A stretch of 49,022 nucleotides of DNA from Thermotogae bacterium (lineage in GTDB: Bacteria; Thermotogota; Thermotogae; Mesoaciditogales; Mesoaciditogaceae), in contig JALSLY010000052.1 in assembly GCA_026988035.1 (NCBI GenBank), positions 1-49,022 on the forward strand. Direction: 5' to 3'. A program made the translations under genes and the position numbers. Shown here one piece after another: positions 1-6,671 of the stretch (within the stretch, counting starts at the first letter, position 1; each line of letters begins with the position of its first letter). Under the pieces are notes generated by a model. The model was not told the DNA's origin. It did no database searches and was given only the letters and a program-made list of their open reading frames with translations.

Positions 1-371
1 TTCGATTATATCACCATAAATGCCGATAAACAAAGAGTTTTTTAAAGGTGGGGAAAAACGGAAAAATTCGCAACTTCGATAACTTTCTTGGAAGCATCCT
101 TTTGTATTTTTTCAAAAAATATCCCCTGTGAAGGAAAAGTAAATGCTTCGAGAAAATGCCGATAAAATGGGGATTTTGGTGGCATTTAAAAATCTCTATT
201 CTAAAAAAATCAAATTTAAGGCCATCTTTTTTGAGTTTATATGTAATTGTATATCAACCAGCATTTTCTTTTCTCTAAGTGGCATTTAAATGCGCTGTGC
301 TTTTTTACATGCTCCTTTGTGACAAAAGAGAATAATGATAAATCATATCGCAAAATGCGAGGTGGTGATTT
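1..371. other. Intergenic region, no gene recognised
   Basis: This AT-rich stretch precedes the ATPase remnant. The short open frames in it look like neither recognisable proteins nor normal coding sequence. The string TGGCATTTAAA occurs twice (around 181 and 281) and AAATGCCGATAAA twice (around 18 and 155), so it may be a decayed repeat or the decayed 5' part of the neighbouring pseudogene. No promoter or RNA could be supported. Confidence 0.4.
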
Positions 372-877
372 TTGAGAAATTCTTTCAAATTTGGCATGGT
401 GGTAAAAGATGAAGTGGCCGAATTCATTTCAAGAAAATTCAAGGACACGGGCTTAGAGATTAAAGATGAGATGTGCGAAAAATTATCAAAATGCATCCGG
501 CCATGCGTATTATATTCAAGCATTATGCTATTATTTGTGGTTTATAGCTGAAGAAGAAGGTGAAGTTGAAAAACGACACGTAAACGAAGCTTTAAAAAAG
601 TGATTTTGAACGAAAAGAGACTTTTGAAAGTATATGGGATGATTTAAATCCAAATCAAAAGAAAGTTATGAAAACACTCTCTTTTGAAAGATTTCCGTAC
701 TCGTTAAATATGAGCGCTGGTAGCATAAAAATGGCCCTGGAAACTTTCGGAAAATCCGACCTCATAGAGAAAAACGGAAAATATAAAATTTTTAAAAGTT
801 TGGCTCAAAGAAAAATCATAAGTAGGGTATACTCAAGTATATCAATAAACATTGGTAAATACCATGAAAATAGGTAA
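372..877 (+). pseudogene. C-terminal remnant of an archaeal-type AAA ATPase, two frameshifts
   Basis: Three consecutive reading frames join into one recognisable protein tail. Frame one (from the TTG at 372) carries VVKDEVAEFISRKFKDTGLE. After a shift near 490 the next frame reads GHAYYIQALCYYLWFIAEEE up to a stop at about 602. After a second shift in the A-run at 595-601 the last frame reads SDFERKETFES and then the winged-helix part with FERFPYSLNMSAGSIKMALE (from 668). This order (lid helices, GHpYYiQ motif, winged helix with a DLIEK...YKIF strand) is that of the archaeal-type ATP-binding proteins often found as solitary or toxin-like ATPases. The Walker A/B half is absent upstream, so the gene is both truncated and frameshifted. 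A GAGGTGGTG precedes the TTG but may be chance. Confidence 0.7.
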
Positions 878-952
878 GTATACCACTATAGATTTAGTAA
901 ATTAGGAAATCGTGGATCAAACCTGGTCATAAGTTTTATCATTTATCTAACT

Positions 953-1166
953 TAAGTTGTACGCCAACTTTGCGTAAACATCACTTTTCAAGCGATAAAA
1001 AATTTTTTCGAAGTCTTATCAGGTCCTGTGTGTCTCTCTCCAATCTCAAATCTCGTTGTGAACTTTCAGACGGTGAGCTCATATGCCTTGATGAAAACTT
1101 CGAAGGAGATGTTAAATCTCCTTCTTTGCAGATTTTGGATCGTTTTTGTAATGTTCGTGTATAATC
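953..1166. repeat. Intergenic repeat copy R1 (short form)
   Basis: The left block (GTACGCCAACTTTGCGTAAAC, then a hairpin at 980-996 with arms ATCACTT/AAGCGAT, then TTTTTTCGAAGTCTTATCA) and the right block (CTTGATGAAAACTTCGAAGG, continuing towards GTTCGTGTATAATCTGAG) match the ends of the longer copies at 1577-2062 and 17524-18243. The internal GC-rich part of those copies is missing here. A perfect 9-bp hairpin, GAAGGAGAT/ATCTCCTTC at 1102-1124, lies inside the right block and could act as a terminator for the minus-strand ferritin-like gene that ends at 1173. Confidence 0.7.
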
Positions 1167-1172
1167 TGAGTT

Positions 1173-1490
1173 TTATTTATTTTCCAATTTCTCTATTTCT
1201 TCTTCCACCTCCTTAGCGCCTTCGGAATAGAATTTTTCCTCATCTGGAGCAAGCTCTTTAAGAAGCCTGAGAAATTCTCCCGCATGTACACGCTCTTCAT
1301 CAGCGATATCTTTGAGGACTTCCTGCGCAAGTTTGTTGTCCACAGATTCCGCAAGTTGCATGTAAAGTTGCACAGCTTCATATTCAGCTGCTATCATGAA
1401 CCTTATGGACCTTATGAGCTCTTCGTGTGTGAGCTTCTTCTCACTTTTCAAACCAGCAAATGGATTTTCGAAACTTGGCATGTTGTTCAC
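1173..1490 (-). CDS. Ferritin-like / rubrerythrin-type diiron protein
   Basis: This 105-residue all-helical protein carries one ferritin-like half-motif set: E36/E38 in IAAEYEAVQLY and E65-E66 with H69 in DEERVHAGEF. Two such helices per chain mean the diiron site must form between subunits, as in encapsulated-ferritin-type and other short ferritin-like proteins; a role in iron storage or peroxide/oxygen detoxification follows from the family. It starts with ATG behind a good GAAAGGGTG. No rubredoxin domain is present, unlike the rubrerythrin at 18878, and no encapsulin shell gene is in the window. The C-terminus is a charged Glu/Lys helix. The gene stands alone between two copies of the intergenic repeat. 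The diiron class is confident; the exact subfamily is not. Confidence 0.82.
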   Translation of the reverse strand: MNNMPSFENPFAGLKSEKKLTHEELIRSIRFMIAAEYEAVQLYMQLAESVDNKLAQEVLKDIADEERVHAGEFLRLLKELAPDEEKFYSEGAKEVEEEIEKLENK

Positions 1491-1576
1491 CCTTTCTAAA
1501 ATGTAGTTATTTTAATTCTACACCCAATTTACACGTTTCATACTTTTTAGGATATACTTCTAAAAACTCAATAACT

Positions 1577-2062
1577 CATGTTGTGTGTCAACTTTACAAT
1601 CTATGAGTATTTATCGAATAAACATCGCTTTTCAAGCGATAAGGGAATTTTTCGAAGTCTTACGAGACTTATTCTTTAACGTCATCCCAACCGACTGTAG
1701 GTCGTTTTGAACTGACCGCAGGTCATCCTGAACTTGATTCATCTGGTAGAGTCTTAAACCGACATGTCATCCCGGACTTGCTCCGGGATCTCATCCTCAG
1801 ATTCCGGCTCGTAGGCCGGAATGACATTATGGTCAAAGACTTTGTGTAAAGCACGCTGCATACCTAACACCTTCCACCGCTACGCGGTCCCCCTTCTCGG
1901 CTGCCGCCTCAGACATGGAAGTGGGAAAAACATTGCACACTGTGCAATCCCACTCCTCATGTTTTGTGAACTTCCAGATGACGAGCTCGTATGTCTTGAT
2001 GAAAACTTCAAGGGGTATGAAATCTTGAGTTTGTTTGTCCAAATTGGTTTTACACGAGATGT
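1577..2062. repeat. Intergenic repeat copy R2 (mosaic, several hairpins)
   Basis: This is a non-coding mosaic. From left: a block with the perfect hairpin ATCGCTT-TTC-AAGCGAT at 1624-1640; GTCATCC-type units including the 8-bp hairpins ATCCCGGA/TCCGGGAT (1769-1789) and ATTCCGGC/GCCGGAAT (1801-1822); a block from 1831 (GGTCAAAGACTTTGTGTAAA...) shared with 17676 onward; the 33-nt bulged hairpin at 1921-1953; and the right block CTTGATGAAAACTTCAAGG at about 1993. The open frames across it are compositional artefacts. Confidence 0.75.
1921..1953 (-). repeat. 33-nt bulged hairpin, copy P1
   Basis: Read on the minus strand: outer arm GTGGG, inner arm ATTGCAC, 3-nt loop, inner arm GTGCAAT, 6-nt bulge GTTTTT, outer arm CCCAC. 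AGGA precedes and CTTCCATG follows. The same architecture recurs at 17765, 17866, 17987, 45632 and, in the opposite orientation, 25800. Confidence 0.8.
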
Positions 2063-2158
2063 TGTCAATTTTTCAACGTTTATGCTGTTTTCAATGAACT
2101 TGGTTTTCTGTCATGTTAAATCTGTTACTTTCACGTACATTAGGAGTTCAATGAGAAA

Positions 2159-2186
2159 TTTGTTTTCTTTTAAAATGATTTATAAT
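2159..2186 (+). promoter_or_regulatory. Candidate promoter of the M42 peptidase gene
   Basis: A perfect TATAAT at 2181-2186 has TTTGTT at 2159-2164 sixteen bases upstream. It lies 47 bp before the start codon, which is preceded by a GGGGG Shine-Dalgarno sequence. Confidence 0.5.
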
Positions 2187-2232
2187 ATGGTGTTATTAAT
2201 ACGTATTGCAAACTATTTTAGGGGGCATGTAA

Positions 2233-3201
2233 ATGAAGGATCTCGTCAATTTGTGTCTTGTTCCTGGGATTTCGGGAAGAGAAGAGAAAGTCCGAAAAAA
2301 GATAATTGAGATGGTAGATGGATTCAAGTACTCTGTAGATGATATAGGAAATCTTACGATTGAAGTTGGTGATGGCAAAGAGACCATCATGATGATGGCA
2401 CATATGGATGAAATAGGCTTTTATATCTCGAATATTCGCAAAGACGGCAAACTTGTCATTCGAAAAGTGGGAGGTATTTCGGACGAATTACTTCCAGGAA
2501 GGCACGTGGAAGTAATAATTGATAGTGGAAATACAAAAATTGATGGAGTCATTGGAAGTGTTCCACCTCATCTTGCAAAAGATGGCATGATCTTCGAACC
2601 AGTTGTAGATGTTGGTGCTGATAATTCTGAGGAAGTTAAGAAAATGGGAATAGAGATTCTTGATTTCGTTGTTTTCAAAAAACATACTTCTACGTTAAAT
2701 GGTGAATTTATATCAATGAGAGCCCTTGACGACAGATTTGGCTGTTACGCGCTCGTTGAGGTTTTGAAACGGATAAAACCCAAAAAGCACGTTATCTTTG
2801 CCTGGACGGTTCAAGAAGAGATAGGATTAAAGGGGGCAAAAGCACTCACAAATAAGTACAATCCTGACACAGTTTACGCGATCGATGCTTTCGCATGCTG
2901 TTCAAAACAGAACAACCATATAAAAATAGGAAATGGCCCTGTTTTGAGGATGGTTGACAACTCGGCAATAGCCTCTTTTGCTGAGATGAAACACATTTTA
3001 AAAGTCGCAAAACTCGTCAATATACCAATTCAAATTGGAACAACGGGTGGAGGAACAGATGGAAGTGTTTACGTCGAGCATGGCGTCAAAATGGTCCCTA
3101 TCACTTTGGCAGTTAAATACATGCACTCAGAAGTCGAAATGATAAGTATCAAGGATCTTGAGAATTTGATAAAACTCTTAACAGTGCTTGCAAGTGAATA
3201 A
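2233..3201 (+). CDS. M42 family metallo-aminopeptidase (FrvX/TET-like)
   Basis: This 322-residue enzyme has the full set of M42 landmarks: H57 and D59 in MAHMDEIG, the bridging Asp in ALDDRFG (about D166), the catalytic/ligand Glu pair in VQEEIGLKG (about 195-196), Asp in AIDAFAC (about 218), the GTTGGGTDG loop and the last metal ligand His in MHSE (about 298). These cytoplasmic enzymes remove N-terminal residues from short peptides and commonly form dodecameric TET shells in thermophiles. They are often mis-annotated as endoglucanases. The length is slightly below the usual 330-360. The ATG at 2233 follows GGGGG. The gene appears monocistronic, with its own promoter, and is followed 90 bp later by the permease gene. 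Confidence 0.92.
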   Translation: MKDLVNLCLVPGISGREEKVRKKIIEMVDGFKYSVDDIGNLTIEVGDGKETIMMMAHMDEIGFYISNIRKDGKLVIRKVGGISDELLPGRHVEVIIDSGNTKIDGVIGSVPPHLAKDGMIFEPVVDVGADNSEEVKKMGIEILDFVVFKKHTSTLNGEFISMRALDDRFGCYALVEVLKRIKPKKHVIFAWTVQEEIGLKGAKALTNKYNPDTVYAIDAFACCSKQNNHIKIGNGPVLRMVDNSAIASFAEMKHILKVAKLVNIPIQIGTTGGGTDGSVYVEHGVKMVPITLAVKYMHSEVEMISIKDLENLIKLLTVLASE

Positions 3202-3291
3202 ACAATGGTAAAATAGCCCATATTTTGACATCAATTTTGGCGTTCATTCGAAGCATTTTCAACCAAAACAGATAAAGTAGGGAGAGATTTC

Positions 3292-4035
3292 ATGAACTGG
3301 TATCTTTATGTACTTACTTATCTCGTTGGCATTGCTGCCGGATTCCTGAATGTAGTTGCCGGAGGCGGATCGATGCTGACACTTCCGATGTTGACTTTTC
3401 TTGGACTTGGAATAGATGTTGCAAACGGTACAAACAGAATTGCAATTTTTCTTCAAAATATCATCGCCACGAGACAGTTCAAAAAAGGGAAAGTGGATGT
3501 TTTAAAAAGATCACTAATACTCGCAATCCCGGCGACGATGGGAGCAATAGTTGGGAGCCTCATAGTTGTTCAGATAGATCAAAGCATGCTTCAGAAGATC
3601 GTTGGCGTGTTGCTTTTGATTATGGCGATCTTCATAATTTTTAAACCCAAAATATGGGAAAAAGGAACAGAAGCAAAGAGTAAAAACAAATGGCTTTCGT
3701 ATATTGTCTTCTTTGGAGTAGGTGTGTATGGTGGTTTTATTCAAGCTGGAGTTGGGTTCTTCTTCATTGCTGCTCTTGTTCTCGTAGAGGGATTTAATTT
3801 GATCAGAACAAATGCCGCCAAAGTTACCATCATAGCAATATATACCGTAGCATCCCTCGCAATTTTTGTTGTGAATGGGAAAGTTGATTGGTTTATCGGA
3901 TTAGTGCTTGCGGCCGGAAATATGACAGGCGCCGTTTTTGGAACGAAGTTCACGATACTGAAAAGCACAAAGTGGATAAGATATATTGTTTTTGTCGCCA
4001 TAATTGCGAGTGCCGCAAAATTCTTTGTTTCATGA
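3292..4035 (+). CDS. TauE/SafE family membrane permease (DUF81)
   Basis: This 247-residue integral membrane protein has about eight hydrophobic segments in two homologous halves. The first carries GIAAGFLNVVAGGGSMLTLP and the second YGGFIQAGVGFFFI, the paired Gly-rich motifs of the TauE/SafE (sulfite/organosulfonate exporter-like) family. The substrate cannot be read from sequence; members move sulfite, sulfoacetate or other small anions. The ATG at 3292 follows GTAGGGAGAG. It converges closely (8 bp) with the minus-strand gene ending at 4043, and no terminator is visible between them. Confidence 0.88.
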   Translation: MNWYLYVLTYLVGIAAGFLNVVAGGGSMLTLPMLTFLGLGIDVANGTNRIAIFLQNIIATRQFKKGKVDVLKRSLILAIPATMGAIVGSLIVVQIDQSMLQKIVGVLLLIMAIFIIFKPKIWEKGTEAKSKNKWLSYIVFFGVGVYGGFIQAGVGFFFIAALVLVEGFNLIRTNAAKVTIIAIYTVASLAIFVVNGKVDWFIGLVLAAGNMTGAVFGTKFTILKSTKWIRYIVFVAIIASAAKFFVS

Positions 4036-4042
4036 TTCATTC

Positions 4043-4408
4043 TCATGCTTTTTCGCGTTTTTTGAACTGTCTAACAATGTAACACGTTAAAAACAAGAAT
4101 GTGGGCACGGTTAAAAGAGCGAAAAATGGTCCGCGTGGAAATCTTCCCTTCAAGCTCCACTCTACAAAGCAAAAAATCAAAAGACTTAAAATGGATACCA
4201 AGGATCCTATACCTTCGTGTTTCCATGCCAAAAACATTCCCACAAAAACTCCTATCGGGAAAAGGGCAAATTCACTCCATTCGTTAAGAGAGGGAAGTAC
4301 TCCAGAAGGTGTAAGGACATATCCCACAAAAAATAACAAGACAAATCCTAAACTTACCAAACTCCATATTCTTGCCACTCGTTGAAGAACTATTAAAGGA
4401 CTTCCCAT
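4043..4408 (-). CDS. Small four-helix membrane protein, DUF7670-like
   Basis: This 121-residue protein has four predicted membrane segments (about 14-32, 46-62, 67-84 and 92-110) and a basic cytoplasmic tail ending KKREKA. The middle contains FALFPIGVFVGMFLAWKHEG, a Phe-Pro-Ile-Gly segment followed by Ala-Trp-Lys-x-Glu-Gly that I associate with the uncharacterised DUF7670 membrane family. The ATG follows CTTGGAGGTGG. It is 30 bp downstream of the secreted phosphoesterase gene on the same strand, so the two may be cotranscribed. No function is assigned. Confidence 0.7.
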   Translation of the reverse strand: MGSPLIVLQRVARIWSLVSLGFVLLFFVGYVLTPSGVLPSLNEWSEFALFPIGVFVGMFLAWKHEGIGSLVSILSLLIFCFVEWSLKGRFPRGPFFALLTVPTFLFLTCYIVRQFKKREKA

Positions 4409-4438
4409 TGGTCCACCTCCAAGTAATTAACATCATTT

Positions 4439-5608
4439 TTAGTTTAGCGCACTAACGGTCACGAGAACTTTCACGACTCTGAAAACTTTCTTAAATGAAT
4501 GAGTGGAAAGAAATGATAAGGCAGCCTTAAAAAGGCTTTCCACACTGAAGCTGTTGAAATCAAGCTTTGCTTCAACCCATACATTAGCTGTTTTGTCGCT
4601 GTTCCAAGTTATTTTCCAAATCTTGCAGGCTACATTTCCGCTAACTCTATAAGATGCTGCCTCTGGCATGACGAATTTCAATCCTTTTATGGTCAACCCA
4701 TTATAAACTGATGGGAGTCTATTTTCTATGACAGCTGTGACCTCTGTTGAGTTTCCGGAATTCGAGGGTAGATATTTCACATCAAAGTACCCTGGTAAAA
4801 AGACATTTGTCTTAACGTGTGTACCATTAACCGTTACAAGCACAAAGTGATAAAATCCGCCGTTCTGTGGTTCTCCATCTAAAGGTGCCCCTGCGCCGCC
4901 GGTAATCACATAAGTTATCCCATCAAATTTGGCTTTCCAGTAAAGGTGTTCATGACCTTGAAAAACGATCCTGATGTTGTGATATTTTGAGTTGAAATCG
5001 TCCAGAAGTGTCTTTACCTTTCGTGCCATAATTTTATCACTCCAGGCAGTCTTACTGTGATCCCAATATTCATAAAGCGGTTTGTGCATGAATACAAAGA
5101 TATTTTCAGCAGATGTTGCGGTTCTCAAATCCTTTGCAAACCACTCATATTGGGCTTGAGTGAATTTGCCGTTGGGAAAGTTCACATTCGTGTCAAGTAC
5201 TACAAAATGACTTGCTTTGTAGTTGAAAGAGTAATAAAGAGGTCGGTTCAAAAGAAGCCTGTAGTATTTTTGTCCTTGTGCTCCTGCGACTTCGTGATTT
5301 CCAACAACCGTGTAAAAAGGCATATCGAAGATCTTGACAACGTTCAAAAAATCCTTGTACTCTTGGTACGTGCGCCGGGCATCTGCACCATATCCATAAA
5401 TTAGGTCTCCAACATCCACGACAAAATCAGGATGTATCCACTCAACATCTTGAACTATTTGCTTAAAGATAGGAGGCTGAGTATCTTGATTGTTGAATGG
5501 TCTGTTATCACCGAAAACCACAAATTTGAACTGTTGCGAAAAACTCAAAGATACGATCACTACGAAAAACAAGAATAAGAAAACCAACTTCCTTGATTTT
5601 ATCTTCAT
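4439..5608 (-). CDS. Secreted calcineurin-like metallophosphoesterase
   Basis: This 389-residue protein begins with a signal peptide (basic MKIKSRK, hydrophobic LVFLFLFFVVIVSLSFS). The dimetal phosphoesterase motifs follow in order: FGDNRP, DVGDLIYGYG, VVGNHEVAG, FMHKPLYEYW and FQGHEHLYW, then GGAGAPL. The order and the extracytoplasmic location resemble purple-acid-phosphatase-like or phosphodiesterase-like members; the substrate is unknown. The last 120 residues form a beta-rich region without a catalytic signature, followed by a Ser/Val-rich C-terminus. The start overlaps the stop of the upstream SHOCT gene by four bases (ATGA), showing translational coupling. Confidence 0.9.
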   Translation of the reverse strand: MKIKSRKLVFLFLFFVVIVSLSFSQQFKFVVFGDNRPFNNQDTQPPIFKQIVQDVEWIHPDFVVDVGDLIYGYGADARRTYQEYKDFLNVVKIFDMPFYTVVGNHEVAGAQGQKYYRLLLNRPLYYSFNYKASHFVVLDTNVNFPNGKFTQAQYEWFAKDLRTATSAENIFVFMHKPLYEYWDHSKTAWSDKIMARKVKTLLDDFNSKYHNIRIVFQGHEHLYWKAKFDGITYVITGGAGAPLDGEPQNGGFYHFVLVTVNGTHVKTNVFLPGYFDVKYLPSNSGNSTEVTAVIENRLPSVYNGLTIKGLKFVMPEAASYRVSGNVACKIWKITWNSDKTANVWVEAKLDFNSFSVESLFKAALSFLSTHSFKKVFRVVKVLVTVSALN

Positions 5609-5940
5609 TCGTTCTTCCTTTCGTGATTTTCACCACGTTCTTTTCGCATTTTTTGTTCAATGTTGTTTTTCATGGTCTCGTATTCATCTCTATTTATTTC
5701 ACCATTTTTATACTTTTGATTCAGAGCTCTTAAAGTCTTTTTGCTATAATTATTTTCACCGTAATGATATTTATACCGGAGCTGAGAAAATTTCTTTGAT
5801 GCGTACACGACTGCAATGATAGCGATTAAAGTTATGCCAATTCCCAATAACAAAGCAATCCAACCTTCTGTTGAAAACGGGAAAAAACCACCACCTCTTA
5901 TCCCGGACCAAAACATTTTAACTTCCTCCCAGAAAAGCAT
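5605..5940 (-). CDS. Membrane-anchored SHOCT-domain protein
   Basis: This 111-residue protein has one membrane helix (about 27-47, WIALLLGIGITLIAIIAVVY) and a C-terminal SHOCT module, LRALNQKYKNGEINRDEYET. SHOCT is a short helical hairpin that mediates oligomerisation or partner contacts. It overlaps the phosphoesterase gene start by four bases, so the pair is an operon. Two further SHOCT proteins occur in the metal operon at 32.5 and 34.8 kb; all share the K(Y)xxGEI(N/T)R(D/E)EYE core. Its role is unknown. Confidence 0.8.
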   Translation of the reverse strand: MLFWEEVKMFWSGIRGGGFFPFSTEGWIALLLGIGITLIAIIAVVYASKKFSQLRYKYHYGENNYSKKTLRALNQKYKNGEINRDEYETMKNNIEQKMRKERGENHERKNE

Positions 5941-6086
5941 TTAGTAGGCTCATAATGAATTTTTCGAAAATACTGTTTCTATAATATCACAAAAAAATTA
6001 TTTGAAGCACTACAACTGATCGCTATCCCATTTATGAGTGCAAAGATAAAAGCGCACAATTTTGGGTATCAAGATTTGAAAAGCGA

Positions 6087-6115
6087 TGGGTTTTCTCTAA
6101 ATAGAGTGATATAAT
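6087..6115 (+). promoter_or_regulatory. Candidate extended -10 promoter of the mce-mmd operon
   Basis: TGA-TATAAT (6107-6115) is a perfect extended -10 element; the -35 position (TGGGTT) is weak. Transcription would start near 6122, giving a leader of about 147 nt before mce. Confidence 0.55.
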
Positions 6116-6213
6116 TTGCGTTGTATGTTATTTGGATAAGTAATTCATTTAAAGGATAAATGTTAGAAGTGGTTAAAAAAATGGGAGATTCAGATTTTTT
6201 AATTTTGGTTGAA

Positions 6214-6268
6214 AGGAGGAAGGCCATCTCATTTTCTTTTCGGGGGAATCTCAGATGGCTGAAATCGT
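6214..6268 (+). promoter_or_regulatory. Shine-Dalgarno separated from mce start by a hairpin
   Basis: A strong AGGAGG (6214-6219) has no start codon at normal distance. It is followed by a hairpin with arms GCCATCT (6223-6229) and AGATGGC (6253-6259), extended by a G-U pair and an inner ATTTTC/GGGAAT stem. The mce ATG is at 6269. Linear spacing is 49 nt, but with the helix folded about 10 nt remain (2 before, 8 after). Confidence 0.5.
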
Positions 6269-6670
6269 ATGAGAATTCTCAAGATAGATCATGTTGGAGT
6301 CGCCGTCAAATCAGCTGCAGAGTCTGCAAGACTCTTTTCCGATGCACTTGGCTTAGAAACAGAGGAGGAAATATTGAACGATCGGAATTTGAAAATCGTT
6401 ATGGCAAAAGTAGGAGAATCAAGAGTAGAACTCTTGGAAGATCTTGATGCAAATGGCACAATAGCAAAATTTGTTGAAAAACACGGTGAAGGTCTTCATC
6501 ACATTGCATTTGAGGTTGATGACGTCAATGAAGCAGCTAAAAAGATGAAAGAGAATGGCTACAGAGTGCTTTCGGAGCCCCAGCCTGGCGCCGGGGGGAC
6601 TGTGGTAGCATTTGTCCATCCTAAAGATACACACGGCGTTCTTTTAGAACTCGTTGAAAGGAGGAAGTAA
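6269..6670 (+). CDS. mce: Methylmalonyl-CoA epimerase
   Basis: This 133-residue vicinal-oxygen-chelate protein interconverts (R)- and (S)-methylmalonyl-CoA. Metal ligands of the two beta-alpha-beta halves are visible: His in KIDHVGVAVKS, His in LHHIAFEVDD and Glu in GVLLELVERRK. The length is normal for the family. The start is the first in-frame start codon and gives the standard N-terminus MRILKIDHVGVAV, although no Shine-Dalgarno sequence lies directly before it (see the preceding hairpin entry). It opens an operon with the methylmalonyl-CoA decarboxylase genes: its last codons contain the AGGAGG of mmdA. The mutase that would supply methylmalonyl-CoA is not in the window. Confidence 0.93.
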   Translation: MRILKIDHVGVAVKSAAESARLFSDALGLETEEEILNDRNLKIVMAKVGESRVELLEDLDANGTIAKFVEKHGEGLHHIAFEVDDVNEAAKKMKENGYRVLSEPQPGAGGTVVAFVHPKDTHGVLLELVERRK

Positions 6671-6671
6671 G

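Larger units (their letters stand above)
5941..6268. other. Divergent intergenic region with promoter and mce leader
   Basis: This 328-bp gap separates the divergent SHOCT and mce genes. It holds the extended -10 promoter near 6087-6115 and a roughly 150-nt leader for mce. A short open frame at 6160-6270 (ending its first half LVERRKA) is not conserved-looking; its segment GTTGAAAGGAGGA is repeated at the end of mce before the next gene and simply reflects a shared ribosome-binding sequence. Confidence 0.5.

Noticed and set aside
1173-1490. Encapsulin cargo system
   Set aside because: The ferritin-like protein could be cargo by family, but no shell gene is in the window and no convincing targeting tail is seen.
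1821-2309. 162-aa open frame across repeat R2
   Set aside because: It spans several perfect hairpins and the start of the peptidase gene in another frame, and similar frames appear in R3 only because the repeat is shared.
4099-4385. Plus-strand open frames opposite the small membrane protein gene
   Set aside because: They are antisense shadows of a minus-strand gene with a good ribosome site and membrane helices.
6160-6447. 95-aa open frame upstream of and overlapping mce
   Set aside because: It lies mostly over mce in another frame and its first part is the structured leader; no family resemblance.
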